Source: Melastoma dodecandrum (taxonomy: Eukaryota; Streptophyta; Magnoliopsida; Myrtales; Melastomataceae). Taken from it: 64,000 nt of DNA. Location of the stretch: NCBI GenBank assembly GCA_029817715.1, contig JARUPY010000083.1, positions 2,294,001 through 2,358,000 of the forward strand. Reading direction: 5' to 3'. Below the pieces are notes generated by a model. The model worked only from the letters and a program-made list of their open reading frames with translations. It had not been told where the DNA came from and ran no database searches. The translations under genes and the position numbers were made by a program. This document shows, in pieces, positions 23,735-35,318 of this stretch; the stretch's first letter is position 1, and every line of letters starts with the position of its first letter.

Positions 23735-26700
23735 GGGGACAAATGTCGATGCATCACTGTACTCTGACCTTTTCATCTTCTTGGTGGCATCATCCTTCAC
23801 ATTCTGCTGTATTCGTTTCCTAACGTCATTCCCAGACCACTTGATCATGCTTATGACGAGCCTCAATCTATCAGCAATTCCTACAATCTAATCTACAAAG
23901 CGTATGTATGTTAGGACAAATATGTTATCGCATTCATCAAGTGTCATAATCCAACTTGGCTACTAAACAAAATGACCATACCACTTCCTCAGCACCTTCC
24001 GGGGGTTCAGCCAAGGACATGAATTTAATCACACATTTTTCACATTCGTTTCTGCACAACACCAATGCATAGGATGTTCCCTACTGCCATTTTTCATGAA
24101 GAAAACAAAAAAATTTGCAAAGTTTATGGACGTACTCATTTTCGGTAGCCATTTGGTCGGGCACGTTCATCGGGTATGTTATATTCCAGTTGCAGATGTC
24201 GGGTATTTGAAACCCTTTTACCTTGAATTTTACTTTATTCTCTTCCATAATCACGCTCACAAGTTTTTACCACACGACGATGAAGGTATGTTCTCCCTTG
24301 GACGTTGGACAGTTTGTTGTAAATTGTGTCCATTATAATCACTTCCATAGTCCTAAATGATATGATCTGTAATGACCAATGTGAATCTGCTACGCAAACC
24401 GGAATATAAACCGGAATATAAATGAATCTGCTACGCATACCAAGCTTTTACTAAAAAGATTACAAGACATACATCAATTATTAATATAGTATAACTAACT
24501 TTTTCAGATGCACTTTTAGTAAATTTTTTTTGTGACATGGATGTGGGGATGCTTGCCCATTGCACTTCATGGTTTTTCCCAATGTGTGACCTAAAGTGCG
24601 CATATAAGGAAGCGGCATCGGCTTTGGTGATCACCGGCATTTTAGCTGCACTGTACTGGTTGGATGCAAGATTCTGGTGATCGTGTTCCTGGTTAGTACA
24701 AAGTACATACAAAGTCTTATGTCATTACTTAATGCATCACTTACTCGCCCCTAACCAACTTGGAAGGTACCAAATCCTTCTCTTTTCACTATCCACGCTG
24801 GTCTGTAGCATCACGGCATGGAAGTCTATGATCTGTATCATGGCATTGTACCTCATATACTCAGATGGATGAAGTGTCACACGTTGTTCAGATTTAGGAG
24901 ATCATCTTACATCATTATTTATCCATCTGTTAGGCTTGAGACAGAGTATGGCATGCCTATTAACGTGGGCTGATTCCGTCATACAAAGACATTCACTGCA
25001 TAATAAAGGAATAATCAAACTGACATAGTTGGATGAACAAACTAAAACAATATCCCAATACGTAAAGACCGAGGAAGCGTGACACTAACCTATGATCCCG
25101 GTCCTCATTCCAAGCATACTCTATGATATTCCATTGAGTCGGTGTAAAGGTTTTCAGCTCACTTACGAGGATATCCTCTGGAAAGAATTTTTGAAGTGCC
25201 TATAAATGAAAAATTACAACCATAGATGAACATAGTAATCCTCATGATCTTCATCGACGCTTGATGTTTCCATTCAATACTGCCAACTTGTTATACCTTA
25301 CGTATAGTTGTGCGACCACTCTTCCTTGTCCGTGTTACCGGCTTTGGTGGTACAAATGGGGAGTTCTTGAATGAGGACGGCTTCCTCTCTGTCGTACGAC
25401 GTGTAGTCTTTCTGTTGAAGACAGCTGTGGTAGATGATCCACTTTCCTGTCACCGATGAGCAGATTAATGTTATTGTTAAGAACATTCAGCATAGTTAAC
25501 AATGGAATGCAATCATACTTCACCTTCATTTGAACTTAAGCCTTTTCTCCAATTTTCTTCAGCCCTTTAGTACCAGTAACAACTTCCGCATAAGCATCCA
25601 TGGGATCCCCTGTCTTCTCATTCTCTTTAGGTGTGGGAATAACTTCCTCTTCACCCTGAGATTCTTCTCCTTCTCCATCCTTCTCCTTACCTGCATCTGT
25701 GGGCGTGCCAGGGTCTGCATCTTGAACTGCAGATTCTTCCCCAGTCTTCTCCTTTCCTTTATTCCCACGCAGCAAAGACTTGAAACCCTCCTCAGACTTA
25801 GTCATGTCAATCTCAGATTCACTCTCAATGTTAATGTTATGAGCATCCGAAGTACCAACGAATGCACCAAGTTTATTCAGAGCTCGAGCAAGTTGTACCT
25901 CACAAGGATCCGAATAATCATCGGTACCTTCAGGCAATGTCTGTTGTCCCTAAGGAGGATCGTACGGCACCAAGCTTCTCTCAGAAATCATAGTGGACCC
26001 TACCACACAGACAGGTATACTGAAGCCAATGTCCGGTTGACCGGGGTCAGTAGGAGGAGAGGCATGCTGCGACACATTATCATCAGCTTTAGTTGGATCA
26101 ACTCCTTCATTCACTCCTTCCTGAACTCCTCCTTCTCCATGGTCGACATTATCATCAACGACTTCATTTTCTTGGTCATTACCACAGTCGGGTTGCTTCA
26201 TGGGAAGACCTTCTACACCTCTCAGTCTTCTCACTTTGGTGAGAATCATTCCCAATTTCCAGATTATGTGCTCATTACTGGCATGGAGTCTCATAACCGA
26301 AAATTCAACAGTCTGGTAATGAAGTAATGCATACAATAAATAATTTCAAGCCAAAGTAATCTGCAAATTATAAATACTTACAAACCACCGAGACGAAATC
26401 ATATTACCTTCAACCGACACATCACCATTTCCATCTGCCCAGACTCGTTCGCACAATCGCCTTCTTCATCTGGGATAGTTTCGAAATCGTCGGATTCCTG
26501 TTAATGGAATTATTAACAATAAACATCGTGTTGTCAACAATTAACAAATATGTGCATTACAACATGGACAAAACTTACAAGTTCCGCAACCTTCGCATTT
26601 GCAACTTTGAAAATGGCTTTGAGACGGTCATCATCCCAATCTCGACATAGTGGCATAGACCTACTCTTCCTTATTAACATGGCTTCTCGCCCAGAACTTT

Positions 26701-27664
26701 TGCAAGCATAGAATAACTGCATGGATGAACAAAACCAATACATGAACAATGAATATCGGACAGTAATAAAATCACTCATTCAATAAGATTAAGAAAGACT
26801 ATACTCAAAATTCTCACCAGAAGTAGATGGACACAACCTCCGATGTACTTTGCCTGATGTCCTTGGAATACCCTTACTTGCGTACACAGACTATCGAGCA
26901 CGTAAGTGGCCCAGTCAAATTTACATATTGTGGCTACATCCCGTGTGGCCAGCAGATACTCCTTGTCGATATCAAAAGCCGTTGTTGGGCACAGATAGCA
27001 GCCTAGAATGAAAAGCACAACCTCCACTTTCCAAAGCTCATCAGGAACATCTCTTGACCTCAGATGACTTTCAACATACTTCAGAGAAATCTTTCTCTTT
27101 TGAGGTGAAGCTTCAGCTCTGACCGGACTGTTTCCATGTGTCCACTAAATGGGACACCGACTTTGGTAGCTGGTAGGCCGATTAAGGCCTCAACATCCGT
27201 AGACAGCATGTGGTGTTCCACACCGTCGATTACCATTACCCTCTTCACCGGATCAAACAACTTCAGACAACACTTCAGTGCTTTGTGATGAACACATGCC
27301 TACTTGCCAAATGAAGTAGCCCATCAAATCCTAGCTCTGACAGGGCTGAACGCTTCGCCTCGTTGAATGTGTTGAGGACAGAAAATAACTTCCTTGGACT
27401 ACACCTCGTATAAAGGTAATCCTGTAACAATACAACCGCGGCTACCTCAATCCAACTATCAGGATTACTGAAAACATTCGGTAAAGACGGTTATGCATTT
27501 ACCTGGGATACACGAACTGACTTAGCCTTATCCTTTTTCGAAGTATCAGGTGTAATGCCTTGAGTTGCAGCTTTTAGAGCGTCTTCACCGAATGCCTCAG
27601 GTGAATTGTCTCCTGCAGGTATGTCTGCGTCGTTCCCACCACCAAAATCCAAATCTCCTTCCAT
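23735..27664 (-). pseudogene. Ulp1-like (C48 peptidase) gene carried by the MULE, broken
   Basis: Minus-strand multi-exon gene typical of plant MULE-borne Ulp1-like families. Exon 1 is 27664-27503 (MEGDLDFGGG start, 54 aa). Exon 2 starts at 27421 (DYLYTRCSPRKLF) but hits a stop near 27298 and continues in another frame with the domain usual in these genes (FDPVKRVMVIDGVEHHMLS, then ELWKVEVVLFILGCYLCPT and RDVATICKFDWATYVLDSL) down to about 26780. Lys/Glu/Asp-rich linkers follow at 26336-25298. The peptidase part is at about 24712-24235, with VADSHWSLQI (catalytic His) and IIMDT (catalytic Asp). The last segment reads SYALVLCRNECEKC near 24060, and the gene ends near 23735. Frameshifts and stops make it a pseudogene. 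Confidence 0.8.
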
Positions 27665-28627
27665 ATCTGCATAGTCCAACAAATAAATAACCAGCAAAAT
27701 CAAAAGGTACACTACAATCTACAAACCGAGAAGCCTAACCCTCTGACAGCCATAAACCCAAAGCCAAACCATCACAAATCCAAACATTCCAATACACAGC
27801 GGATCAGAGGGACAACTACAACTCTAGAAATAAAATCACCCCACGAAAGCAAACGTTCTCTTTAAGCAAGTCAAACACAATACACACAAAGTCAAACACC
27901 ATTCAAACAAGTCATTAGGAGTAAGACCAGGTAATTCAGTCAAACTTACTTCCCCTTTCCAGAAAACTAACCAAATTAACATCAACATGTTTAAGTCCCC
28001 GTAAAAAACCGGAATCAATGCCTTGTCCCGTTCAGTCCCAGTCAAACACGCCAAGAATCAACCAAATCAAGCACCCAAAAACAGCAGAAACACGCCTTGT
28101 CTACTCACGTGACCATCCTCGAAAAGGCCTTAAAACAATACATTCCGCCAGAATATTATAAAACATCTTCACAACAACAACGTCATTACAAATCAAACCA
28201 AGGACGACTGCCAACAAATCAGGAAAGCACGCACATCAACTAATCTTGGCCTCTCGGGTATGATGAGTGCTTGGCGCGACGGATTCCCAAAACCCAAAAC
28301 CCAAAACAGACACGAATCACCTAAACCCTAACCATAAAACTTGACCGATTCACCTAAACCAAACTCCAGGAGACAATGCACGAGACTAAAACCAAAAGTC
28401 GTTCAGTTACTGCATCGGAGGAGACGGGTTAGGGTGGTGGGTTTCGGAAGGTAAAATGAAGCCGATTAGGGTTTCCGGTTCACCCGCAGAAAAACGAATG
28501 GCGATAAAGGAAGAGGGTAGCACACCTCTTTACTAAAAAAAATGATTTTTAGTAAAATTTACTAAAAATTATAAGCGAATTTAGTAAACTACGTAACCGT
28601 TACGTGCACGTATCGTTGGCCGCTTCT

Positions 28628-28637
28628 GGTATCACTG
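28628..28637 (+). repeat. Right target-site duplication of the 8.7-kb MULE
   Basis: GGTATCACTG, matching the left copy exactly. Confidence 0.85.
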
Positions 28638-30189
28638 TGTTTAGGATGGATGCCTTGTGTAATGGGAAAAAAGGAGAGGGAAAACACCAATTCGAGTTAT
28701 GAATAGGCAATTAACGGATAAAATAAACAAAAAAAAATTAATTTGAAAATCGCTAAGTATATCCATATTGTTATTAGTTTCTTATCATATACAAAGTCCA
28801 CGTATTATTTATTTATCAATTTCAATATCGGCTAGGAATGAGCATCGGGTTCATGTCCAACGGGTCAATATCAAGGCAAGTTCTCGGATAAGGTTTGTCG
28901 ATCTTAAAATTATTTTCAAGTTGATGGTCCTCATATGTTAGGTTCCAGGTTCTCTACCTTGGTTTCAAGGTGAGAACCTGAAACCGAACATAGTATCGTC
29001 GAATCTAAAAAATTGAAAACCTAGAACCTACTCAATTTATTCGAGAACCTATATTGATACCAACCTTATAATACCATTTCCTACCTGTTTCCAATTTTAC
29101 CTGGAATCGATGCTCCCTCTACATGTACTAACTTTCGAGGTTGTTATATTAATAATATATATATATATATATACACACGGTATGGTTTTTCTTTTTCCAG
29201 AGACATAATGAAAATAATACGTCAGTTGGAATTATTTGAAAAAACTGGGTGACATAAACACTTGTTTTGGAGGTCTGATGATGCTATCAAGGTCCTAACG
29301 GCTTCCTTAGGAATTTGGAAACCATGATTGGCTTAATGTAATAGTAATTTTTAGTCAAAGAATATATTCCCTTATGTGGAATATCAATATTCAATCTAAT
29401 GATAATTTGAAGATAATGCACGTGACAAAATGAAAACTTGAAAAATAAAACTTAAAGAAATTAGAGTCGAATTATTTCAATAGTATCTATCACTTTCACT
29501 TCAAAGAGATTGAAAATTTAGTAGCTCATGGACAATAGGCTGGAAACCCTATTTTTTGAAAACAAAACTCGTTTATATTCTTCTTTCATACAAGACGTCC
29601 TTTTAATAGGACTCATGATACAGACTTAAAATTATTGGTGACCAGTAGTAATTCACGAAACAGTACCTTTAGTCTCTTATACACAAATAATTCACAAATA
29701 AGACGACGATATGTCCTTTTACAAACTTTAAATGTTACGAAGGACGAATTTTATTTTGGTCCTAAGATGATATCTAGTGGTCCTTTTTGTCTTTTGCTTA
29801 GTCCTGGAGAGTTCCTTGGTTGTCATTTTCTGGTGTGAGCGGAGGATGACGATGACGCCCTAATGGTCTTAGTCGTTGTGACAAGTCTTTACAAATGCTT
29901 TCCTTTTTTAGAAATTTGTTTTCAAAATTTGTGCTAGGTAGGGAATTTCAGGTCCATTACCAAGTCCTGCTTTAACAACCTCTTATGAGGGAACATTACC
30001 AAGTCCATTCTCTCGAAATATTCGAGTTCTATGAGTATTCATATTGGTTGGATCAATGATTAAAGGTTATGGAACACATCCACAGTTATCGATGGTAGTA
30101 ATAGCCACTTCAATCATCACATTGTCATTGCTTTTGTATTATGAAAGTGATTGAAGGTTTAATCATGTTTGACTTTCATATTATGTATG
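28638..30189. other. Intergenic, AT-rich
   Basis: No gene. It contains a TA dinucleotide microsatellite at 29153-29172. The stretch 28830-29110 repeats GAACCT/AGGTTC-type motifs in both orientations, which may be an old MITE. Confidence 0.35.
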
Positions 30190-31010
30190 TAATAATGAGA
30201 GTAAGTGTTCTGCTAAAAATACGGTCTATGCAAGTATACACACAGATAGATTATAGCACTTGAGATATCTATCGTTCCCGCGAGGACTAATTGTTTCTGA
30301 ATACCAAATTAAATCACTTAATATTATTTAGATAGATTGAATAAATGATGAATGAAAATAGAAGTGATGAAAAATGAAATCAGTAAGGATAATGAGAAAA
30401 TATCAATTAAGAAATTCCAGGGCAACTAATTCACTCAACTTGGTGTTGATCAATTGAACGTTACAAGAGAAATTGTATGAGTATTTAATAAAAGATCTAA
30501 TACGTCTAAGAAAATAAAATAAAATGAATACCCTAAGATGACTAAATAAAATTACTAATAATGCTTTCACTCTCTTCAAATCGTCATCTTGAGGAAAATT
30601 TGGTAGATAGGCAAGATCTTATACAGTTTAACAAAGATCATGTCCTTCCTACATATGAACGTGTTTGTCCCTCAGCAAATTCCCCAAGGATGCATCCTTC
30701 AAATTGGACAGTCGAGTTCTTTTTCTATTTGTCATATGTTGATTCTAGAAGGTCACGTCCTTGAGATTGGAGGACGCGTCCACAATTATTATGTGATATT
30801 CTTATCGTTGTCAATTCACATCCATTTTCCATTCGTCCAAACTTCTCGTTGTCCTCATTCACCTACACCAAATAAAATACAAATCTAAGAGGCATCAACG
30901 AGAATACCTATTCATCTATAAATAAATTCAAAAATTAATAAAATAATAAAGACTAAAATACGATGAAAACAATAAAATTCTAACATAAACTCGCCTAATT
31001 AGTCATGTAA
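30190..31010. repeat. Possible LTR-retrotransposon noncoding remnant
   Basis: The segment around 30225-30300 (a tract resembling AAGTATACACACAGATAGA followed by TATCGTTCCCGCGAGGACT) resembles a noncoding block I associate with the 3' part of plant gypsy elements. No protein domain is present to confirm it. Confidence 0.25.
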
Positions 31011-31075
31011 TGCCCCATTAAGAGTACCAAATAACTCTACTTTTATAGAGTTATTGGTAAGTATTAGGCGAGCTT
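30995..31075. repeat. Nested inverted repeat (hairpin)
   Basis: The outer arms ACTCGCCTAAT and ATTAGGCGAGC enclose an inner, nearly perfect arm pair (AATAACTCTA and TAGAGTTATT) separated by a few bases. The layout is that of a small foldback element. Confidence 0.55.
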
Positions 31076-31606
31076 CGTTTATAATTAAACTTCGTCCGCA
31101 AGGATAACAATAATAATGCTACTTGCAATAATGTTGGTAAAACATTTCGAGAAATTAGCAAGCATAGTAATTTACATTAGTAGGTTGACAAACTTATAAG
31201 TGAGGAATTTTATTGTGTAGTTGTGTTGGTGTTACGAGAATACGGTTGACTGACTCTACACATTTTAATACGCAACACTCTCATCTTCTCATTTTCTTTT
31301 TTTCCTAATTAAGATGTGTTAAGATAAAAAAATATATACTATTGTAGTAATAACTTTTCAAAAACTTTTTTCTTTGTCAACTTCTTTTTTTACTTTTTAT
31401 CTGTATTAGTAACTATGTCATCTACTTTTAATATGACCCGTATTAAACGGATTCCATCTAAATGCTGAAGTGGACTAAACATAGTCCAACGTGTCTTGCG
31501 TGGATACCAGCCTGGAAATTAAATCCATCTTGCTATCCTGGAAATTAAACTCTACCTTGGCTTTGTTGGATGCCAGCTTTGCCATTGTCGACCTCCTTTT
31601 TACCGT

Positions 31607-32190
31607 CTGATAACAGGAGTTCCGCTTCACCATCACAAAAGCTAACCTGCGAGGTGGGATTGTCATCCCTCCTTATATATTAGTCGGGTAGACTCTTCTC
31701 ACCTGATTTGGGACTCCTCAACTACATATCAGATCCACCACGCGGACAGGTGCTAGTCTGAGCCTCTCCATCTGCGCCGCACATTACTAACAACCGGGAT
31801 GACTGATGGGCTGGCTCTGATACCAACTGATAAAAGGAGTTTCGCTTCACCATCACAAAAGCTAGCCTGCGAGGTGGGAGTGGCATCCCTCCTTAAATAT
31901 TAGCCGGGTAGACTCTTCTCATTTGATGTAGGACTCCTCAACCACATATCAGACCCACCACGCTCGCAGTCCGGCACCCACGCTGACCGGTACTAGTCTG
32001 AGCCTCTCCATCTGCGCCACACATTGCTAACAACCGGGAGGACCAATGGGCTGACTTTGACACTAACTAATACAAGGAGTTCCACTTCACCATCCCAAAA
32101 GCTAGCCTGAGATGTGAGAGTGGTCTCTCTCATTATATATTAGCCTGGTAGCCTCTTTTTGCCCGATGTGGGACTCTTCAACCACATATC
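31607..32190. repeat. Three-unit tandem repeat of about 220-240 bp
   Basis: Units begin at 31607, 31827 and 32067 with GGAGTTCCGCTTCACCATC-like sequence. Each then carries CACAAAAGCTAGCCTG (or a variant), GTAGACTCTTCTC and GGACTCCTCAACCACATATC. The first two also share CTAGTCTGAGCCTCTCCATC. The third is shortened. Similar units are common in plant genomes near decayed transposons. No coding sense was found. Confidence 0.75.
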
Positions 32191-32209
32191 ACCGTCGAAA
32201 CCCCCACGG

Positions 32210-32895
32210 AGCATATAGATCTCACGTCCGCCCCCTCCACTAGTATGTTTTAGGATGGTGCTCTTATCTCAATCCCTATTGGAAACGTGAAGGAGGAAAA
32301 TGTGGGCGGTGTCGCTAATGCTTTGAACACCGAGGAGATCCCTTCCACCGCTATGACAATTGTGTGTGGACCTTGGAAGCTACGTGTCCACGCTCGACTA
32401 GATCATCCAAAAGGTGTTCATGGGGACCACCACCCCTCTCGTCGTCCACATGGGCAAGGCAACGGTCAAGCTGGCGTGAGCCGTGGGGGTAGGTCGGCCG
32501 GATAACAAGACTCACCGTTGGAAAGGTTTCCGCTTGGTCAACGGAGGAAAAGGAATGGGGACGGAAGGATTGAGGCGGGCAACTAGGGAGGAGGAAGGGA
32601 TATTGAGTGAGTGATTGAGAGAGACGGCGATAGCGGGGACGGTGCCGGAGCCTGTGGCTTGGATGATTGTTGGCTCGGCGTGTTCGAGCCGAGGTGGATT
32701 TAATTTGTCCGTGACCAAAGGTGGATTTAATTTTTAGGCTAGCATCCAACGGATGAATAAATGTTGAACTCTATCGATTTAGACGAAATCCATCCAATGC
32801 GGGTTATATTAAAGGTAAACGACATAGTTAGGAATACAAATGCAAAGGAAAAAATGAAATTAAAAAATAAAGATGTTTTTGAAAAGTTATGGCTA
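32210..32895. other. Unassigned, locally GC-rich
   Basis: Overlapping frames exist on both strands (for example 32287-32505 plus and 32351-32749 minus), but neither resembles a known protein. It may be a captured gene fragment, since the composition differs from its AT-rich surroundings. Confidence 0.25.
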
Positions 32896-33780
32896 ATGTG
32901 AACATAAATTTCTGCGGTCCGAATATAAGACCGGAAATAATGTACCAAATAATCATATCCAATGTAGTATAATTATAATCTCTAATCACGAGAATATATG
33001 TGCTTCCCCTGATTATATACTAGCAAGATATCTAGAATGTGGATGGGTTGAGGCTCCGACGAATATCCGTTGGAGCTTTAGGGAGGTGTGTTGATGAAGA
33101 CGTTGGGCTTATAAATCTCCATCTGGCGGGTCTTCGAGAGTAACGAATACTATCAAGATTGTATGAGCTTGATTTAGAGAGTTCCCTGAGTATGGGTGAA
33201 AAACGAATAACTTCAGGCTGTATGGGCGATGACAGATCTTCGTCATCGATCGTGTGAGGAATGAATTCTCAGGAGCTTCGTTAAGCTGAAGAGCTTCTCA
33301 CTCTTCAAGTTGTGTTGTCCCAAATGAAGGGGAACGACTCCCTCTGCGGAGTTGAGAGGTCCTTATGTGCCCTCCCTATTCGGTTTGGGACATGTGCACA
33401 TGGGCTTAAGGGCCATATTGGGACGGACTGTGGATTGAATTGGAGTATAGTTCAGACCATGAAAAAGCCCGAACAATGAGCCAGGCCACAAATTAAGCCA
33501 AATTCAACCCAATTTACTTTTATAACTGGGTTAAGCTAAGTAATTATTTTAATGGGTTAAACCATCCATATAACATATTATTTATTATTTATGGATTGAA
33601 GTAATAACATAACCCAAAGAAAGTTGAACTTGAATTATCATAAGCCCGAGATCATATATTAGGCCCCAATCGTATTAATTTTAAACTAAAATATAAATGT
33701 AAAATATTTTATATCATATTGATCGATATGCCGTATAGTTTGAACCGAATGATATTATCTCAACATTTATAAAATTTTAA
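32896..33780 (-). repeat. Solo LTR related to the gypsy 5' LTR at 56.5-57.3 kb
   Basis: The minus strand here aligns with the LTR upstream of the gypsy gag at 57.3 kb. Matching strings include GAATGTGGA, GAATATCCG/GGATATTC-type blocks, TGAAGACGT, CTTCGTCATCGAT, AATGAAGGG and the end block GTACCAAAT. Order is conserved over roughly 850 bp. No coding region adjoins it, so it is a solo LTR in opposite orientation. Outer boundaries are approximate. Confidence 0.65.
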
Positions 33781-35318
33781 TTCCTACAACTATACGATCG
33801 TATATTTTGTCAAAAAATACTTAACATTTTCTACGATTCCACGAAATTCATATTCAAATACTTCAATTGAAAAGATAAAATATATCAAATCAAATAAATA
33901 CATCTCAAAGCTCGTCGTCTCACATCACAACACTCTCAGGGGTTTGTGATATTGGAGAGAGCCTTCCGTTTATTATTAATGAGAAATATTTGGATAAAGA
34001 GGTAAATGGGCCGAGACATGAAATTGTGGGCCTATCAAATAAAGAAAAAATTTGGGTTAGGGTTGGGCCACACCCATGAGTGTTTAGGTGGGGGGGTTTT
34101 CTAGAAGGTTGCGATAGTCTGTCTCTTAACCCCTAATCTGTAACGATCAATTTTATATTTCTTTTAGTAAATGCTAGAATTTTTACGTGTAATTAGTGTT
34201 CTTTAGCCACTTGTAATTTGTTTCTTTTCTTTGTTAAAACCAAGTGATCTTTGCCCCCGTCGAGTGATTTGACGAGTGGACGACCTTAATTTTACACAAC
34301 TGTTATTGTCACGAGGAAAATAGAGCTCTCGCCAAAGTGTGTCATATGCTCATAATTTTGATACTCATCTCCTACTCCTGGCAACGAAGTACTTGGCGTA
34401 TTTGATTGCAGCTCCCGTTGTAAACAACCCAAACTGATGTGAGGACAACATTACTTCTGTTGTTATATTTAATCAAACCTAATTAAATATAACACGATTA
34501 GAAATTAAAAATCCAAATGGAATTTTGGGTCGATGCCGCGCGTAATTTCCTCCATAAAAAGATGGAGCCAAGTCCAGGCGATATTCCTTTCCAAACAAGA
34601 AGAAACAAAAAGATCATGAAGAACGACGTTGCACATTAATCGAACAAACCTTTGGAGAACTCCCCACAAATCCATTTATTAATCAGAGGGCCTTGTTCTT
34701 TCCCATCATATCTTTCAATCAAATCCAATTTCAATAGTTTCCTTTCCCATACGAAGACAAATAAAAACCCATTTTCCAACCAAAAGATAAAATAAAATAA
34801 AAATACCTAAAAGGGGTCGTGTACAGTATAAGATATTCATCGTGTACGAGAAGAGTTCAAACCCCAGGGCTTCGAGTGGGCGAGAAGAGCATCTGACAGG
34901 CTGAAAGTGTGTCGGAAAAGATTTGACCCCTCGTGTGTCTCCAATAATCTCAATTCCCATCATCAGTCTCTTCATCGTTTCTGCCAAAACCCAAACAATA
35001 CAACAGAAATAACTCAGATTCTGCCCCCCCACCTGGCCTCTTGTCTAATCATATTGGTTAGGTATCCAAAATAAATATTGTCACGTTACGACTTCATGAG
35101 AAATATCTCACCCATCAAGTCTCTCGATCATCATCACGACCCTACCAAACTGGTATGAAGAGGCAGGCATATAAGCCCGGAAATGATTTGAGTCGTTATA
35201 TTAGAGAAGACCGTCCGGTAATAATAAAGTATTGTGGAGGATGCTGCATTGTATAAGTTCAAGGGCTAAAAGGAAAAGTAATGATAATGCTCAACTGGGA
35301 AGTAAAAGTAAACCTATC
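33781..35318. other. Intergenic and probable BOP 3' UTR
   Basis: AT-rich DNA without a recognisable gene. A perfect 12-bp inverted repeat (GTTATATTTAAT/ATTAAATATAAC) lies at 34462-34493. The part next to 35319 is probably the 3' UTR of the minus-strand BOP gene. Confidence 0.35.

Larger units (their letters stand above)
19899..28627. mobile_element. 8.7-kb Mutator-like element with FAR1-type transposase and Ulp1-like gene
   Basis: Bounded by the perfect 10-bp duplication GGTATCACTG at 19889-19898 and 28628-28637. The termini are inverted repeats: the left starts GGAAGCTGCTAACGATACGT and the right, read inward, starts AGAAGCGGCCAACGATACGT. Both continue with GCACGTAACGGTTACGTAGT and TTTACTAAATTCG, so the repeat is about 60 bp. 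Inside, from left to right, are a motif-dense subterminal region, a 33-bp minisatellite, a broken plus-strand MULE transposase, and a broken minus-strand Ulp1-like protease gene. The two genes are convergent. Plant MULEs that carry Ulp1-like genes are known (KI-MULEs in Arabidopsis, CUMULE in melon). This copy has frameshifts in both genes and is not autonomous now. Confidence 0.9.
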
